DNA of 64,000 nt from Pseudomonas citronellolis (GTDB lineage Bacteria; Pseudomonadota; Gammaproteobacteria; Pseudomonadales; Pseudomonadaceae). Positions 16,667-25,858 of this stretch are shown piece after piece. Under the pieces are notes generated by a model that searched no databases, was not told the DNA's origin, and worked only from the letters and a program-made list of their open reading frames with translations. Position numbers and translations under genes: made by a program. Position 1 is the first letter of the stretch; each line of letters begins with the position of its first letter. The stretch covers positions 1 to 64,000 of the forward strand of contig NZ_FOLS01000036.1 in assembly GCF_900112375.1 (NCBI RefSeq). The letters run 5' to 3'.

Positions 16667-17293
16667 TCAGCGCGTGCCGCCGCGAAGGCTGATCACTTTA
16701 AGTTCGCATTCGAAGAGGAATTCGAAGGCTTCCACCTGGCGCAGGGCGTCTTCCATGCGCGGCCCCCAAGTGTACAGGCCGTGGCCGCGGATCAGGTAGC
16801 CGGGGCAGTCCGGGTGGGCGTCCAGCCAGGGCTGGACCTTGCCCGCCAGGCGGGCGATGTCCTGGTCGTTGTCGAAGATCGGCACCGTCACCCGGCCCTC
16901 GTGGGTGGTGACGCCGGCGAAGGCCTTCTGCAGCTCGTAGTCTTCCAGCTCCAGGCGGTCGGCGGGGGTCAGGCGCGAGAGCACGGTGGCGTTCACCGAG
17001 TGGGTGTGCAGCACCGCGCCTATCTCGGCGCGCCAGGCATACAGCTGGGTGTGCAACAGCGTTTCCGCCGAGGGCTTCTTTCCCGGTTCGAGGCTGTTGC
17101 CGGCAAGATCGGTCTCCAGCACGTCGTCGACGCCCAGCTGGCCCTTGTGCTTGCCCGAGACGGTGAGCAGCGCGCGGTCGGCGGCCAGGCGCGCGGAATA
17201 GTTGCTGCTGGTGGCCGGCGACCAGCCGCGGCCGTACAGGAAGCGCCCGGCCTCGATGATCTGGCGGGTCAGGTGTTCACGGTTGTTGCTCAT
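16667..17293 (-). CDS. mtnB: Methylthioribulose-1-phosphate dehydratase
   Basis: A 208-residue class II aldolase-fold zinc enzyme dehydrating methylthioribulose-1-phosphate. Features include [14 protein letters not shown], the [13 protein letters not shown] zinc motif, and [13 protein letters not shown] near the C terminus. The ATG at 17293 overlaps the stop of the upstream transporter gene (ATGA), showing coupling; the frame stays open far upstream but that is antisense-type coding noise. The isomerase mtnA and the nucleosidase or phosphorylase step are not in this window. Confidence 0.95.
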   Translation of the reverse strand: MSNNREHLTRQIIEAGRFLYGRGWSPATSSNYSARLAADRALLTVSGKHKGQLGVDDVLETDLAGNSLEPGKKPSAETLLHTQLYAWRAEIGAVLHTHSVNATVLSRLTPADRLELEDYELQKAFAGVTTHEGRVTVPIFDNDQDIARLAGKVQPWLDAHPDCPGYLIRGHGLYTWGPRMEDALRQVEAFEFLFECELKVISLRGGTR

Positions 17294-18441
17294 GGCCGCT
17301 CCTCTTTCAGACGGGTACGGATGATAACGGCTGCGGCCAGCGCCGCCAGGCTGGCGATGGCGAAAGTCCAGGCCGGGCCCAGGCTGGCCCAGCTGTAGCC
17401 GGAGTAAAGCGCGCCGAGGGCGCCGCCGGTGCCGGCCAGCGCGGCGTAGAGCGCCTGCCCCTGGCCCTGCTGGCGCGCCTGGAAGCTGCGCTGGACGAAA
17501 TGGATGGCGGCGGCGTGGAAAGCGCCGAAGGTGGCCGCGTGCAGCAGCTGGGCGAACAATAGCAGGCCCAGGTGGTCGGCCAGGCTGCCCAGCAGCAGCC
17601 AGCGCAGCGCCGCCAGCAGGAAGCTCGCCGCCAGCACCTGGCGCAGGCTGAAGCGCCCCAGCAGGCGCGGCATCACCAGGAACAGCAGCACCTCGGCCAC
17701 CACGCCCAGGGCCCACAGCCAGCCGATCAGCCCGCGGCTGTAGCCGAGGGCCTCCAGGTGCAGGGTGAGGAAGGTGTAGTACGGCCCGTGGGACAGCTGC
17801 ATCAGGCACACGCACAAGTAGAAGGCGATCACCCCCGGCTGGCGCAGCTGGGCCAGGAAGCCGCTGGCCGGCGCGTCGCCGTGGCGCCAAGCCGGCTGGG
17901 CATTGGGCACCCACCAACTGGCGGCGACGATGCCCAGCATGATCGCCAGCAGCGCCCAGGGGTAGTAGTCCAGGCTGGTGGCCTCGAACAACCGACCCAG
18001 GCCGACCACGGTGCAGATGAAGCCGATCGAGCCCCACAGGCGGATGCGGCTGTAGCTGGCGGTGCGCTCGCCCAGGTGGGCCAGGGTGATGACCTCGAAC
18101 TGCGGCAGCACCGCGTGCCAGAAGAACGCATGCCCGGCCATCACCAGCGCCAGCCAGGCGTAGCTGTGGTCGAGGAAGATCAGCGCGAAGCACGCCGCCG
18201 TGCACAGCGCGCCGAAGCGCACGATGCGCAGGCGCTGGCCGGAACGGTCGCCCAGCCAGCCCCACAGGTTCGGCGCCACGCAGCGCATCAGCATGGGAAT
18301 GGCCACCAGCTCGCCGATGCGCGCGGCGGAAAAGCCCAGGTGGTGGAAGTACAGGGCGAGGAAAGGCGCGGTCCCGCCCAGCAGGCAGAAATAGAAGAAG
18401 TAGAAGCTGGACAGGCGCCAGTAGGGGACAGGGGCAGCCAT
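17290..18441 (-). CDS. MFS transporter in the methionine-salvage operon
   Basis: A 383-residue 12-helix permease of the MFS_1_like/HcaT-type group; the first helix is WRLSSFYFFYFCLLGGTAPFLALYFHHLG and the inter-helix GWLGDRSGQRLRIVRFG motif is visible. It overlaps mtnB by four bases (ATGA at 17293-17290), so it is the first gene of the run mtnB-mtnD-mtnC. A role in uptake of methylthioadenosine, methylthioribose or a related sulfur compound is inferred from this linkage only. ATG at 18441 was preferred over a TTG at 18450. Confidence 0.88.
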   Translation of the reverse strand: MAAPVPYWRLSSFYFFYFCLLGGTAPFLALYFHHLGFSAARIGELVAIPMLMRCVAPNLWGWLGDRSGQRLRIVRFGALCTAACFALIFLDHSYAWLALVMAGHAFFWHAVLPQFEVITLAHLGERTASYSRIRLWGSIGFICTVVGLGRLFEATSLDYYPWALLAIMLGIVAASWWVPNAQPAWRHGDAPASGFLAQLRQPGVIAFYLCVCLMQLSHGPYYTFLTLHLEALGYSRGLIGWLWALGVVAEVLLFLVMPRLLGRFSLRQVLAASFLLAALRWLLLGSLADHLGLLLFAQLLHAATFGAFHAAAIHFVQRSFQARQQGQGQALYAALAGTGGALGALYSGYSWASLGPAWTFAIASLAALAAAVIIRTRLKEERP

Positions 18442-18446
18442 TAGCG

Positions 18447-18503
18447 GCAAGCTTCAAGCCGCAAGCGCCGAAGCCGGAATTTCAACGCCGGCTTGAAGCT
18501 TGC
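18447..18503. repeat. Inverted repeat between aroC and the MFS gene
   Basis: Perfect 14-base arms GCAAGCTTCAAGCC (18447-18460) and GGCTTGAAGCTTGC (18490-18503), spaced by 29 bases. It differs from the other repeat families of the window. It could end the aroC transcript or be a separate REP type; no T-run follows on the minus strand. Confidence 0.75.
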
Positions 18504-18513
18504 AGCTTGTGGC

Positions 18514-19605
18514 TCAGAGCTGTGGCAACACTGGCGTGCTGACGCGCACGTCGGCATTCTGCGCGCGCTGGCGCAGCAGGTGGTCCATCAGCACGATGGC
18601 CATCATCGCCTCGGCGATGGGGGTGGCGCGGATGCCCACGCAGGGGTCGTGGCGGCCCTTGGTGACCACGTCCACCGGGTTGCCGTTCACGTCGATGGAG
18701 CGGCCGGGGGTGGTGATGCTGGAGGTGGGCTTGAGCGCCAGGTGCGCGACTATCGGCTGGCCGCTGGAGATGCCGCCGAGGATGCCGCCGGCGTTGTTCG
18801 ACAGGAAGCCCTCGGGGGTCAGCTCGTCGCGGTGCTCGGTGCCGCGTTGGGCGACGCTGGCGAAGCCGGCGCCGATCTCCACGCCCTTGACCGCGTTGAT
18901 GCTCATCAGCGCGTGGGCCAGTTCGGCGTCCAGGCGGTCGAAGATCGGCTCGCCCAGGCCCGGCGGCACGCCTTCGGCGACCACGGTGATCTTCGCGCCC
19001 ACCGAATCCTGGTCGCGGCGCAGCTGGTCCATGTAGGCCTCCAGCTCCGCCACCTTGTCCGGGTCGGGGCTGAAGAAGGCGTTCTGCTCGACGCTGTCCC
19101 AGGTCTTGAAGGGGATTTCGATCGGGCCCAGTTGGCTCATGTAGCCGCGCACCTGGATGCCCAGGCTCGCCAGGTACTTCTTGGCGATGGCCCCGGCGGC
19201 CACGCGCATGGCGGTCTCGCGGGCCGAGGAACGGCCGCCGCCGCGGTAGTCGCGCACGCCGTACTTGTGGTGGTAGCTGTAGTCGGCGTGGGCCGGGCGG
19301 AACAGGTCCTTGATCGCCGAGTAGTCCTTGGACTTCTGGTCGGTGTTGCGGATCAGCAGGCCGATCGGGGTGCCGGTGGTCTTGCCCTCGAACACGCCGG
19401 AGAGGATTTCCACCTCGTCGGCTTCCTGGCGCTGGGTGGTGTGCCGGCTGGTGCCGGGTTTGCGCCGGTCGAGGTCGCGCTGCAGGTCTTCCAGGGAAAG
19501 CTCCAGCCCCGGCGGGCAGCCGTCGACGATGGCGACCAGCGCCGGGCCGTGGCTTTCGCCAGCGGTGGTGACGGTGAACAGCTTGCCGTAGGTGTTGCCG
19601 GACAT
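18514..19605 (-). CDS. aroC: Chorismate synthase
   Basis: A 363-residue FMN-dependent enzyme converting EPSP to chorismate, the last step of the shikimate pathway. Signatures: N-terminal [23 protein letters not shown], central [29 protein letters not shown] (about residues 103-131), and C-terminal [22 protein letters not shown]. Length is typical. A TATACT sequence on the minus strand at 19653-19648 is a possible -10 box, about 43 bases before the start. Confidence 0.97.
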   Translation of the reverse strand: MSGNTYGKLFTVTTAGESHGPALVAIVDGCPPGLELSLEDLQRDLDRRKPGTSRHTTQRQEADEVEILSGVFEGKTTGTPIGLLIRNTDQKSKDYSAIKDLFRPAHADYSYHHKYGVRDYRGGGRSSARETAMRVAAGAIAKKYLASLGIQVRGYMSQLGPIEIPFKTWDSVEQNAFFSPDPDKVAELEAYMDQLRRDQDSVGAKITVVAEGVPPGLGEPIFDRLDAELAHALMSINAVKGVEIGAGFASVAQRGTEHRDELTPEGFLSNNAGGILGGISSGQPIVAHLALKPTSSITTPGRSIDVNGNPVDVVTKGRHDPCVGIRATPIAEAMMAIVLMDHLLRQRAQNADVRVSTPVLPQL

Positions 19606-19717
19606 GCGAGGCTCCGCGGAAGACTTGGGTGAACGAAAAGGCCCAGCAGTATACCTGCGACATACCGCCCTGCGAACCTTCCGCGGCGCGCGCCGTCAAA
19701 CCGCTATCATGCAGTCC

Positions 19718-20716
19718 ATGAAGCCTTCCATGCCGCGCCTTATCGCCCTTCTTTCCTGCTGGCTGTTCGCCACAATGACCTACGCCGCCTCCCCCACCAT
19801 CCTGCAACGCCCCTACGACCTGGACACCGGCCACGGCGTGCTGCGCGGCACCCTGCTGCTGCCGCAGACCGCCAGCCCGCCGCCGCTGGCCCTGCTGGTG
19901 GCCGGCTCCGGCCCCACCGACCGCGACGGCAACAACCCCGAGGGCGGCAACAACGCCTACCTGCGGCGCCTGGCCGAGGCCCTGGCCAGCGACGGCATCG
20001 CCAGCCTGCGCTACGACAAGCGCGGCATCGCCCGCAGCCGCGACGCCGCGCCGGACGAACGGCAACTGAGCGTCGACGGCTACGTCGACGACCTGGTGGC
20101 CTGGAGCGACCGGCTGGCCGCGGACCCGCGCTTCGGCCCGCAGGTGCTGGTGGGCCACAGCGAGGGCGCGCTGATCGCCAGCCTGGCCGCGCCGCGCAGC
20201 AAGGCCGCGGCCCTTGTGCTGATCGCCGGCAGCGGCCGGTCGATCGACAAGGTGCTGCGCGAGCAGCTCTCGGTGCGCCTGCCGCCGCCCCTGCTGGCGA
20301 AGGCCGATGCCATCCTCGACCGGTTGCGCGGCGGCCATCAGGTGCCCGAGGTGCCGGCGCAGCTGAACGCGCTGCTCCGCCCCAGCGTGCAGCCCTACCT
20401 GATCTCGCTGTTCCGCCACGACCCGGCGCAGGCGCTGGCCCGGGTGCGCCAGCCGACGCTGATCCTGCAGGGCACCAGCGACATCCAGGTCGACGTGGCC
20501 GACGCCCAGGCGCTGCAGCGCGCCAGGCCGGACGCCGAGCTGCAGTTGATCTCCGGCATGAACCACATCCTGCGCATCGTCCCGGCCGACGTGAAGAAGC
20601 AGCTGGCGTCCTACAACGACCCCGGGCTGCCGCTGGCCCGCGACCTGGTCCAGCGACTGGTCGGCTTCATCCTGCGAACCCGCCCGCAGACTCCATCGGC
20701 CGAAGGCATGAGCTGA
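19718..20716 (+). CDS. Secreted/periplasmic alpha/beta hydrolase
   Basis: A 332-residue hydrolase with a probable signal peptide (MKPSMPRLIALLSCWLFATMTYAAS). The fold is shown by LLVAGSGPTDRDGNNP (oxyanion region), LRYDKRGIARS, the nucleophile elbow GHSEGA, and LILQGTSDIQVD and GMNHIL for the acid and His. Related proteins are annotated as serine aminopeptidase/esterase-like hydrolases. The start is uncertain: ATG codons at 19709, 19718 and 19730 are in frame, none has a good ribosome site, and a TATCAT -10-like box overlaps the first. Divergent from aroC. Confidence 0.85.
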   Translation: MKPSMPRLIALLSCWLFATMTYAASPTILQRPYDLDTGHGVLRGTLLLPQTASPPPLALLVAGSGPTDRDGNNPEGGNNAYLRRLAEALASDGIASLRYDKRGIARSRDAAPDERQLSVDGYVDDLVAWSDRLAADPRFGPQVLVGHSEGALIASLAAPRSKAAALVLIAGSGRSIDKVLREQLSVRLPPPLLAKADAILDRLRGGHQVPEVPAQLNALLRPSVQPYLISLFRHDPAQALARVRQPTLILQGTSDIQVDVADAQALQRARPDAELQLISGMNHILRIVPADVKKQLASYNDPGLPLARDLVQRLVGFILRTRPQTPSAEGMS

Positions 20717-20843
20717 AACGGGCGTCTCAAGAAATCACTGTCGGCGTCGATAATCGCTTAGCCCCTGTATGAAAGTCGTTACTTACACGCTTCCTACAGA
20801 AGTTGAGTTGATCCCTGGCCGTCGGCCAGGCCCGAGGAATCCA

Positions 20844-21629
20844 ATGACCGACGCCGACCCACGCAGCGACGCCGCCGCCCCCGCCGAAACACCGGCCCCG
20901 CCCCATCCCTGGGCGGAGCTGGCGCCGGAGCATTTCCGCCTGCTGCGCCTGGCGCCCCTGCCCACCGACCGCAGCACCGGCGCCCGCGCCCTGCGCTTCG
21001 TCCAGCTCGGCCGGGTGGAACGCCACGCCCCGGAGCAGAGCCTGCTGCGCCTGAGCATCCAGCTGCCCGGCCAGGCCCTGCGCAAGGAGCAGAACCTGTT
21101 CGAGGTCTGGGCCGACCACCGCAACAAGGAAGTGCGCTTCGGCGCCGACAGCGGCTTCGCCCTGGAGCCGATCAACCGCGGCCTGGGCCGCTTCCTGCTG
21201 GCCCAGGGCATCGCCTGGGCGCGGCAGAAGTGGGCGCACTACAAGGTCGAGGGCGGCGTGCTGGGGGTGAAGGACGCGCCCAACGAGGACATCCGCCTGC
21301 GCCGCGACCACTTCCTGCGCGCCCAGGGCTTCGACGTGGAGTACGAGGACTCGCGCCTGCTCAAGGCCCGCTACGGCGCCGGACGGGTGAGCGAGCTGTA
21401 CGACGACTGGAACAAGGACAAGGTGCAACTGCTGCCGCTGCTGGACGCCGCGGCCATGCTGGAGCAGGCCGACCAGAACCTGGCCAGCCAGGACAACGAG
21501 ATCCGCAAGCTGCAGCAGCGCATCGAGACCTTCCGCCGCGACGACACCAGCCTGCGCTTCATCATCGCCTGCCTGACGGTGTTCGCGGTGTTCCAGGCCG
21601 GGCTGCTGATCTGGATGGCGACGCACTGA
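20844..21629 (+). CDS. Conserved hypothetical protein with C-terminal membrane anchor
   Basis: A 261-residue protein of unknown function. After a Pro/Ala-rich N terminus (about 30 residues) there is a mixed domain (about 35-180) in which a GNAT-like or SAM-independent fold cannot be confirmed. A predicted coiled coil follows at about residues 205-240 (EQADQNLASQDNEIRKLQQRIETF), and one hydrophobic helix ends the protein (RFIIACLTVFAVFQAGLLIWMATH). It would therefore be tail-anchored with the bulk in the cytoplasm. ATG at 20844 follows GAGGAATCC; a longer in-frame version from 20769 lacks a site. The position corresponds to PAO1 PA1679 from memory. Confidence 0.8.
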   Translation: MTDADPRSDAAAPAETPAPPHPWAELAPEHFRLLRLAPLPTDRSTGARALRFVQLGRVERHAPEQSLLRLSIQLPGQALRKEQNLFEVWADHRNKEVRFGADSGFALEPINRGLGRFLLAQGIAWARQKWAHYKVEGGVLGVKDAPNEDIRLRRDHFLRAQGFDVEYEDSRLLKARYGAGRVSELYDDWNKDKVQLLPLLDAAAMLEQADQNLASQDNEIRKLQQRIETFRRDDTSLRFIIACLTVFAVFQAGLLIWMATH

Positions 21630-21654
21630 AGGCCCGGCGCGGACGGACGGACAC

Positions 21655-22085
21655 GGCTTCTCGTAGGAGCGAGCTTGCTCGCGAACAAACGCGGTGCCAT
21701 GCGGTTCGCGAGCAAGCTCGCTCCTACGAAGAGCACAGCCGCGGGGCTTTTGTAGGATGGGTTGAGCGAAGCGATACCCATCGCCACAGCAGCATGGGTT
21801 TCGCGGCACGAGAGCGCTTCGGCGCAGCCGGCAAGACAGTTGCACCTACAGGTTGACGCCGCAAAAGACACCGCAGCGCCATCGCCCTTCGTAGGAGCGA
21901 GCTTGCTCGCGAACCATAACCGTCACTCCCGCGAACGCGGGAGCCCAGCGTCTCTGGTTCCCCGCGTTCGCGGGGATGACGGGGTGGCGGAGGCACGCAG
22001 GGCGGTTCGCGAGCAAGCTCGCTCCTACGAAGAGCACCCGGCGCAGGCCCCTGTAGGAGCGCGCCCTGCGCGCGAAATCGCGGGC
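21655..22085. repeat. Dense repeat array: A doublet, B, D, A doublet, A'
   Basis: No gene lies in 21630-22100. Order: family A doublet (21661-21729, identical over 69 bases to 40441-40509), family B element (about 21751-21811), family A unit (about 21890-21915), family D pair (about 21925-21985), inverted A unit (about 22003-22029), and an A' doublet with a GCGC stem (about 22049-22097) running almost to the prmB stop. Confidence 0.92.
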
Positions 22086-22100
22086 AGGGCCCGCGGCGCC

Positions 22101-23012
22101 TCAGTTCACCCGCGAGCGGAACAGCGCCTGGTGCTCCCGGCACTGCGCCGCCGACAGCAGGAACACGCCGTGCCCGCCGTGGCGGAATTCCAGCCAGGTG
22201 AAGTCCACCTCCGGGTACAACGCCTCGACGTGCACCTGGCTGTTGCCCACTTCGACGATCAGGGTGCCCTGTTCGGTCAGGTGGTCGGCGGCCTCGGCGA
22301 GCATGCGCCGCACCAGGTCCAGGCCATCGTGGCCGCAGGCCAGGCCCAGTTCCGGCTCGTGCTGGTACTCGGCCGGCATGTCGGCGAAGTCCTCGGCGTC
22401 GACGTAGGGCGGGTTGGAGACGATCAGGTCGAAGCGCTGCCCCGGCAGGCCGGCGAAGCCGTCGCCCTGCACGGTGTAGACGCGCTCGCCCAGTTCGTAG
22501 CGCTCGATGTTGACGTTGGCCACTTCCAGGGCATCGAAGGACAGGTCGGCCAGCACCACTTCCGCCTGGAGGAATTCGTAGGCGCAGGCGATACCGATGC
22601 AGCCCGAGCCGGTGCACAGGTCGAGGATGCGCGCCGGCTCCGCCGCCAGCCAGGGCTCGAAGCGTTGCTGGATCAGCTCGGCGATGGGCGAACGCGGCAC
22701 CAGCACGCGCTCGTCGACCACGAACGGCAGGCCGCAGAACCAGGCCTCGCCCAGCAGGTAGGCGGTGGGCACGCGCTCCTCGATGCGCCGGCGCAGCAGT
22801 TCGCGCAGCTGCTCGCGCTCGTCGTCCTCGAGGCGGCAATCCAGGTACGCATCGGCCATTTCCCACGGCAGGTGCAGCGCGCCGAGCACCAGCAGGCGGG
22901 CATCGTCCCAGGCGTTGTCGGTGCCATGTCCGAAGTACAGCCCCTCGGCATGGAAGCGGCTGACCGCCCAGCGGATATGGTCTCGAAGGGTCAGCAAACG
23001 GGATTCGGTCAC
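22101..23012 (-). CDS. prmB: Ribosomal protein L3 glutamine N5-methyltransferase
   Basis: A 303-residue SAM-dependent methyltransferase modifying a glutamine of ribosomal protein L3. The SAM motif [19 protein letters not shown] and catalytic [25 protein letters not shown] are of the PrmB rather than PrmC type. The N-terminal helical domain ([32 protein letters not shown]) is typical. A TAGAAT box on the minus strand at 23053-23048 gives a probable -10 about 36 bases before the start. Confidence 0.95.
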   Translation of the reverse strand: MTESRLLTLRDHIRWAVSRFHAEGLYFGHGTDNAWDDARLLVLGALHLPWEMADAYLDCRLEDDEREQLRELLRRRIEERVPTAYLLGEAWFCGLPFVVDERVLVPRSPIAELIQQRFEPWLAAEPARILDLCTGSGCIGIACAYEFLQAEVVLADLSFDALEVANVNIERYELGERVYTVQGDGFAGLPGQRFDLIVSNPPYVDAEDFADMPAEYQHEPELGLACGHDGLDLVRRMLAEAADHLTEQGTLIVEVGNSQVHVEALYPEVDFTWLEFRHGGHGVFLLSAAQCREHQALFRSRVN

Positions 23013-23047
23013 GGCGCAGGGTCCTCGCGGCGGGCAAAAAGGCCGGC

Positions 23048-23053
23048 ATTCTA
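23048..23053 (-). promoter_or_regulatory. TAGAAT -10 box of prmB
   Basis: Minus-strand CTAGAATGCCGGCC, 36 bases before the ATG. It has the same form as the boxes before smr, speE and the LTA-synthase-like gene. Confidence 0.45.
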
Positions 23054-23184
23054 GCCCAAGGCGGCCTGCCGCGGGCGCATACCGGCGTCGAGGGGGTCAA
23101 TACCACTTTGCGCGGGTTTCGCATAGATTCACAGCGCCCGCGGAACAGACCACAATGGTGGCATACGCATCATAGGAGTTCGTC

Positions 23185-23781
23185 ATGTCTCAACCGCTCA
23201 GCATGCTGAAGATCAGCGGACGCGGCTATCCGCCCGCCACCCTCCGCCAGAGCACGCTGCTGATCATCGACGCCCAGGAAGAGTACCGCAGCGGCGTCCT
23301 CGCCCTGCCCGGCCTGGAACCGGCGGTCGCGCAGATCCGCCAACTGCTGGATGCCGCGCGCAGCCAGGGCACCCCGATCGTCCACGTGCGCCACCTGGGC
23401 ATCCACGGCGGCCTGCTCGACCCGCAGGGCCCGCGCGGGCAGTTCCTGCCCGAACTGGCACCGCTGCCCGGCGAGGTGGTGGTGGAGAAGCGCCTGCCCA
23501 ACGCCTTCTCCGGCACCGAACTGCACGACCGCCTGCAGCACAACGGCCGGCTGGACATCATCGTCTGCGGCTTCATGACCCATTCGAGCATCAGCACCAC
23601 CGTGCGCGCAGCCAAGGACTACGGCTACCGCTGCACCCTGGTCACCGCCGCCTGCGCCACCCGCGACATCCCCACCCCGGATGGCGGCGTGCTCTCGGCG
23701 CGCGACCTGCACCACGCGGAAATGGCCGCCCTGGGCGACAACTTCGCCGCCGTGGTCGGCGAGGCCCAGGCGCTGATCTGA
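23185..23781 (+). CDS. Isochorismatase-like hydrolase with Ser at the catalytic Cys position
   Basis: A 198-residue isochorismatase/nicotinamidase-fold protein. The Asp of the catalytic set is Asp29 in LLIIDAQEEY and the Lys is Lys102 in VVEKRLPNAF. In the third motif, usually G-x-x-T-x-x-C-V-x-x-T-x-R, this protein has CGFMTHSSISTTVRAAKD, so Ser135 stands where the nucleophilic Cys is expected. Isochorismatases proper also lack this Cys (Gly in EntB), so a vinyl-ether hydrolase or a non-standard nucleophile is possible. The gene is monocistronic; the ATG follows TAGGAGTTCGTC. Confidence 0.87.
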   Translation: MSQPLSMLKISGRGYPPATLRQSTLLIIDAQEEYRSGVLALPGLEPAVAQIRQLLDAARSQGTPIVHVRHLGIHGGLLDPQGPRGQFLPELAPLPGEVVVEKRLPNAFSGTELHDRLQHNGRLDIIVCGFMTHSSISTTVRAAKDYGYRCTLVTAACATRDIPTPDGGVLSARDLHHAEMAALGDNFAAVVGEAQALI

Positions 23782-23950
23782 GCGCCGTCCGTCCCGCTGC
23801 GGCGGCAAGCTGCCGCCGCAGCTATTAGGCTGTAAGGCGACACATCCAGCGGGCACGCGCCGGACGGGCGGGCCAGGCATTCCCTGTGGGGGCGGAACCC
23901 CCTCCCGCCGACACCGGTCATAGCCTCGTTCAGCAGATGAGGAAGCCGGG

Positions 23951-24271
23951 ATGAAGATGTCCGACAGTTTCGATCCACGCACGCTACGCCCGAAGCGACC
24001 GGGCCGCTGGCGCTGGCGTTTCGTGGCCGCCGTGGCCGCGCTGATCGCCGCGTTCGGCGTGCTCGGCGCCCTGGCCGGCGGCGCGGCCTTGCTGCGCCGG
24101 CAGCCGGCGGCGGGAGTCATGCACATCGAACCGGCAGCCGGCGCGGTACTGCTGGTGATCGGCCTGCTCGCCCTGTGGCTGGGCGTGCTGTTCTGGCGCC
24201 TGGCGCGGCGCCGCGCGCGGCGTGGCGACGGCCTCAGCCTGTCGCCGCGGCTGATGAAGAAGCGCGGCTGA
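23951..24271 (+). CDS. Small hypothetical membrane protein
   Basis: A 106-residue basic protein with two hydrophobic helices (about residues 24-48 and 62-85), separated by a short loop and ended by an Arg-rich tail. No family recognised. By position it matches PAO1 PA1676, and it is followed 58 bases later by the Smr gene. Start ATG at 23951 has GAAGCCGGG upstream; a second ATG three codons on is also possible. Confidence 0.65.
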   Translation: MKMSDSFDPRTLRPKRPGRWRWRFVAAVAALIAAFGVLGALAGGAALLRRQPAAGVMHIEPAAGAVLLVIGLLALWLGVLFWRLARRRARRGDGLSLSPRLMKKRG

Positions 24272-24301
24272 GCGGCTTGCCGCAAAGCGCCCGCGATCCG
24301 C

Positions 24302-24307
24302 TAGAAT
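24302..24307 (+). promoter_or_regulatory. TAGAAT -10 box of the smr gene
   Basis: CTAGAATGCCGCC lies 23 bases before the ATG at 24330, leaving a short leader with the ribosome site GGAGG. Confidence 0.45.
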
Positions 24308-24329
24308 GCCGCCTCTTCGCGGAGGCTCC

Positions 24330-24887
24330 ATGCAAGACGACGATTTTTCCCTGTTCGCCAACGAGATGCGCGGCGTCAAGCGCATCCAGGTGGACCAGGC
24401 CGACACCGGCAAGCCCAAGGCCGACCGCCAGCAGGTCAAGCTGCGCCAGCAGAACGCCGCGACGAAGGTGGAAAACCAGCGCGTCGACGGGCTGTCCGAC
24501 CTGTTCGTCATCGACGTCGGCGCCGAGGACGAGCTGTACTGGGCCCGCGACGGCGTGCAGGAAGGCCAGATGCGCAAGCTCAAGGCCGGCCAGATCGGCT
24601 TCGAGGGCAGCCTAGACCTGCACGGCATGAACATCGAGAAGGCCCGCGAGCTGCTCTGGGACTTCCTCGCCGAGGCCACCCGCCTGGAGGTGCGCTGCGT
24701 GCGCGTCACCCACGGCAAGGCGGCGCGCACCGACGGTCGCCGGCCGCTGCTCAAGAGCCACGTCAACACCTGGCTGCGCCAGCACCCGCAGGTCCTGGGC
24801 TTCACCTCGGCCCTGCCGCGCCACGGCGGCACCGGCTCGCTCTACGTGATGCTGCGCCGCACCATGCTGGAGGGGCGCGACGAGTAA
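24330..24887 (+). CDS. Smr-domain protein (SmrA/YdaL-like)
   Basis: A 185-residue protein with a charged N-terminal half and a C-terminal Smr (small MutS-related) domain from about residue 90. The domain shows the SLDLHGMNIEKARELLWDFL motif, the basic CVRVTHGKAARTDGRRPLLKSHVNTWL loop and the terminal HGGTGSLYVMLRRT segment. Smr domains are nucleases acting on DNA or RNA; the exact substrate of this single-domain type is not settled. ATG at 24330 follows GCGGAGG by five bases. Confidence 0.9.
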   Translation: MQDDDFSLFANEMRGVKRIQVDQADTGKPKADRQQVKLRQQNAATKVENQRVDGLSDLFVIDVGAEDELYWARDGVQEGQMRKLKAGQIGFEGSLDLHGMNIEKARELLWDFLAEATRLEVRCVRVTHGKAARTDGRRPLLKSHVNTWLRQHPQVLGFTSALPRHGGTGSLYVMLRRTMLEGRDE

Positions 24888-24982
24888 TCCGTCGCTCCCG
24901 CTGGCGCACCGCGCCCTTGCCAGCACGCCACGCGCGCCCTACCCTGCGCCTCTGCGCTTCAACGAGTCCCAACAGGTAGAAC

Positions 24983-25528
24983 ATGTCCCTGGAACAAAAC
25001 TACTCGCAGATCCTCAGCCAGCTCGGCGAGGACGTCACCCGCGAAGGCCTGCTCGACACGCCCAAGCGCGCCGCCAAGGCCATGCAGTACCTCTGCCGCG
25101 GCTACCAGCAGACGCTGGACGAGATCGTCAACGGCGCGCTGTTCAGCTCCGACAACAGCGAGATGGTGCTGGTCAAGGACATCGAGCTGTACTCGCTGTG
25201 CGAGCACCACCTGCTGCCCTTCATCGGCAAGGCCCACGTGGCCTACATCCCCAACGGCAAGGTGCTGGGCCTGTCCAAGGTGGCGCGCATCGTCGACATG
25301 TACGCCCGCCGCCTGCAGATCCAGGAGAACATGTCCCGGCAGATCGCCGAGGCCGTGCAGCAGGTCACCGGCGCCCTGGGCGTGGCGGTGGTCATTGAGG
25401 CCAAGCACATGTGCATGATGATGCGTGGCGTGGAGAAGCAGAACTCCTCCATGGTCACCTCGGTGATGCTCGGCGAGTTCCGCGAGAACGCCGCTACCCG
25501 TAGCGAGTTCCTCAGCCTGATTCGCTGA
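24983..25528 (+). CDS. folE: GTP cyclohydrolase I
   Basis: A 181-residue zinc enzyme that converts GTP to dihydroneopterin triphosphate, the first step to folate. Zinc ligands and active site are visible in [34 protein letters not shown] and in the later [13 protein letters not shown] (second Cys ligand), followed by [13 protein letters not shown]. aeruginosa carries more than one paralogue; this corresponds to the one beside the hemerythrin gene. ATG at 24983 follows AACAGG. Confidence 0.96.
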   Translation: MSLEQNYSQILSQLGEDVTREGLLDTPKRAAKAMQYLCRGYQQTLDEIVNGALFSSDNSEMVLVKDIELYSLCEHHLLPFIGKAHVAYIPNGKVLGLSKVARIVDMYARRLQIQENMSRQIAEAVQQVTGALGVAVVIEAKHMCMMMRGVEKQNSSMVTSVMLGEFRENAATRSEFLSLIR

Positions 25529-25546
25529 GGTCGCTTGCGGGGATGG

Positions 25547-25572
25547 AAAACCGGCCTGTGGGGCCGGTTTTT
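25547..25572 (+). terminator. Rho-independent terminator of folE
   Basis: Stem AAAACCGGCC / GGCCGGTTTT (25547-25556 and 25562-25571, five-base loop) with T residues after it, 19 bases past the stop codon. Confidence 0.93.
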
Positions 25573-25623
25573 CTTTGGGGGGTCGGGGAGTCCATGCCGC
25601 CGGAGGGTTCCGCGCGGCCGGGG

Positions 25624-25806
25624 ATAATCGCGGACGGAGTCCGCTCCTACAACCTCCGGCAAATACAATGCCCCGCAGGATGGGTTGAGCGAAGCGATAT
25701 CCATCACCGCCACCGCATGGGCTTCGCAGGCTCAACCCATCCTACGAAGAACACCTCGGTGCGGCCTGGGAAGCTCGGGCGTAGGAGCGGACTTTGTCCG
25801 CGATTG
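25624..25806. repeat. Palindromic repeats (families E, B, E)
   Basis: Between folE and the Cache gene (gap 25529-25858, no gene): a GGAC-stem unit (about 25627-25651), a complete family B element (about 25677-25746), and a second, inverted GGAC-stem unit (about 25781-25806). Confidence 0.88.
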
Positions 25807-25858
25807 GATTCGCCGAGCGCGCCGGACACCCCGATGGCACGAATAGCCCCTGGCGGAC

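Noticed and set aside
18447..18503. Attachment site or integrated element at the aroC/MFS boundary
   Set aside because: Only a single 14-base inverted repeat with 29-base spacer is present; no integrase, direct duplication or composition shift is seen.
21655..22085. CRISPR-like array of repeated palindromes
   Set aside because: Units differ in family and orientation, spacing is irregular, spacers are not of uniform size, and no cas gene is near. They are REP/BIME elements.
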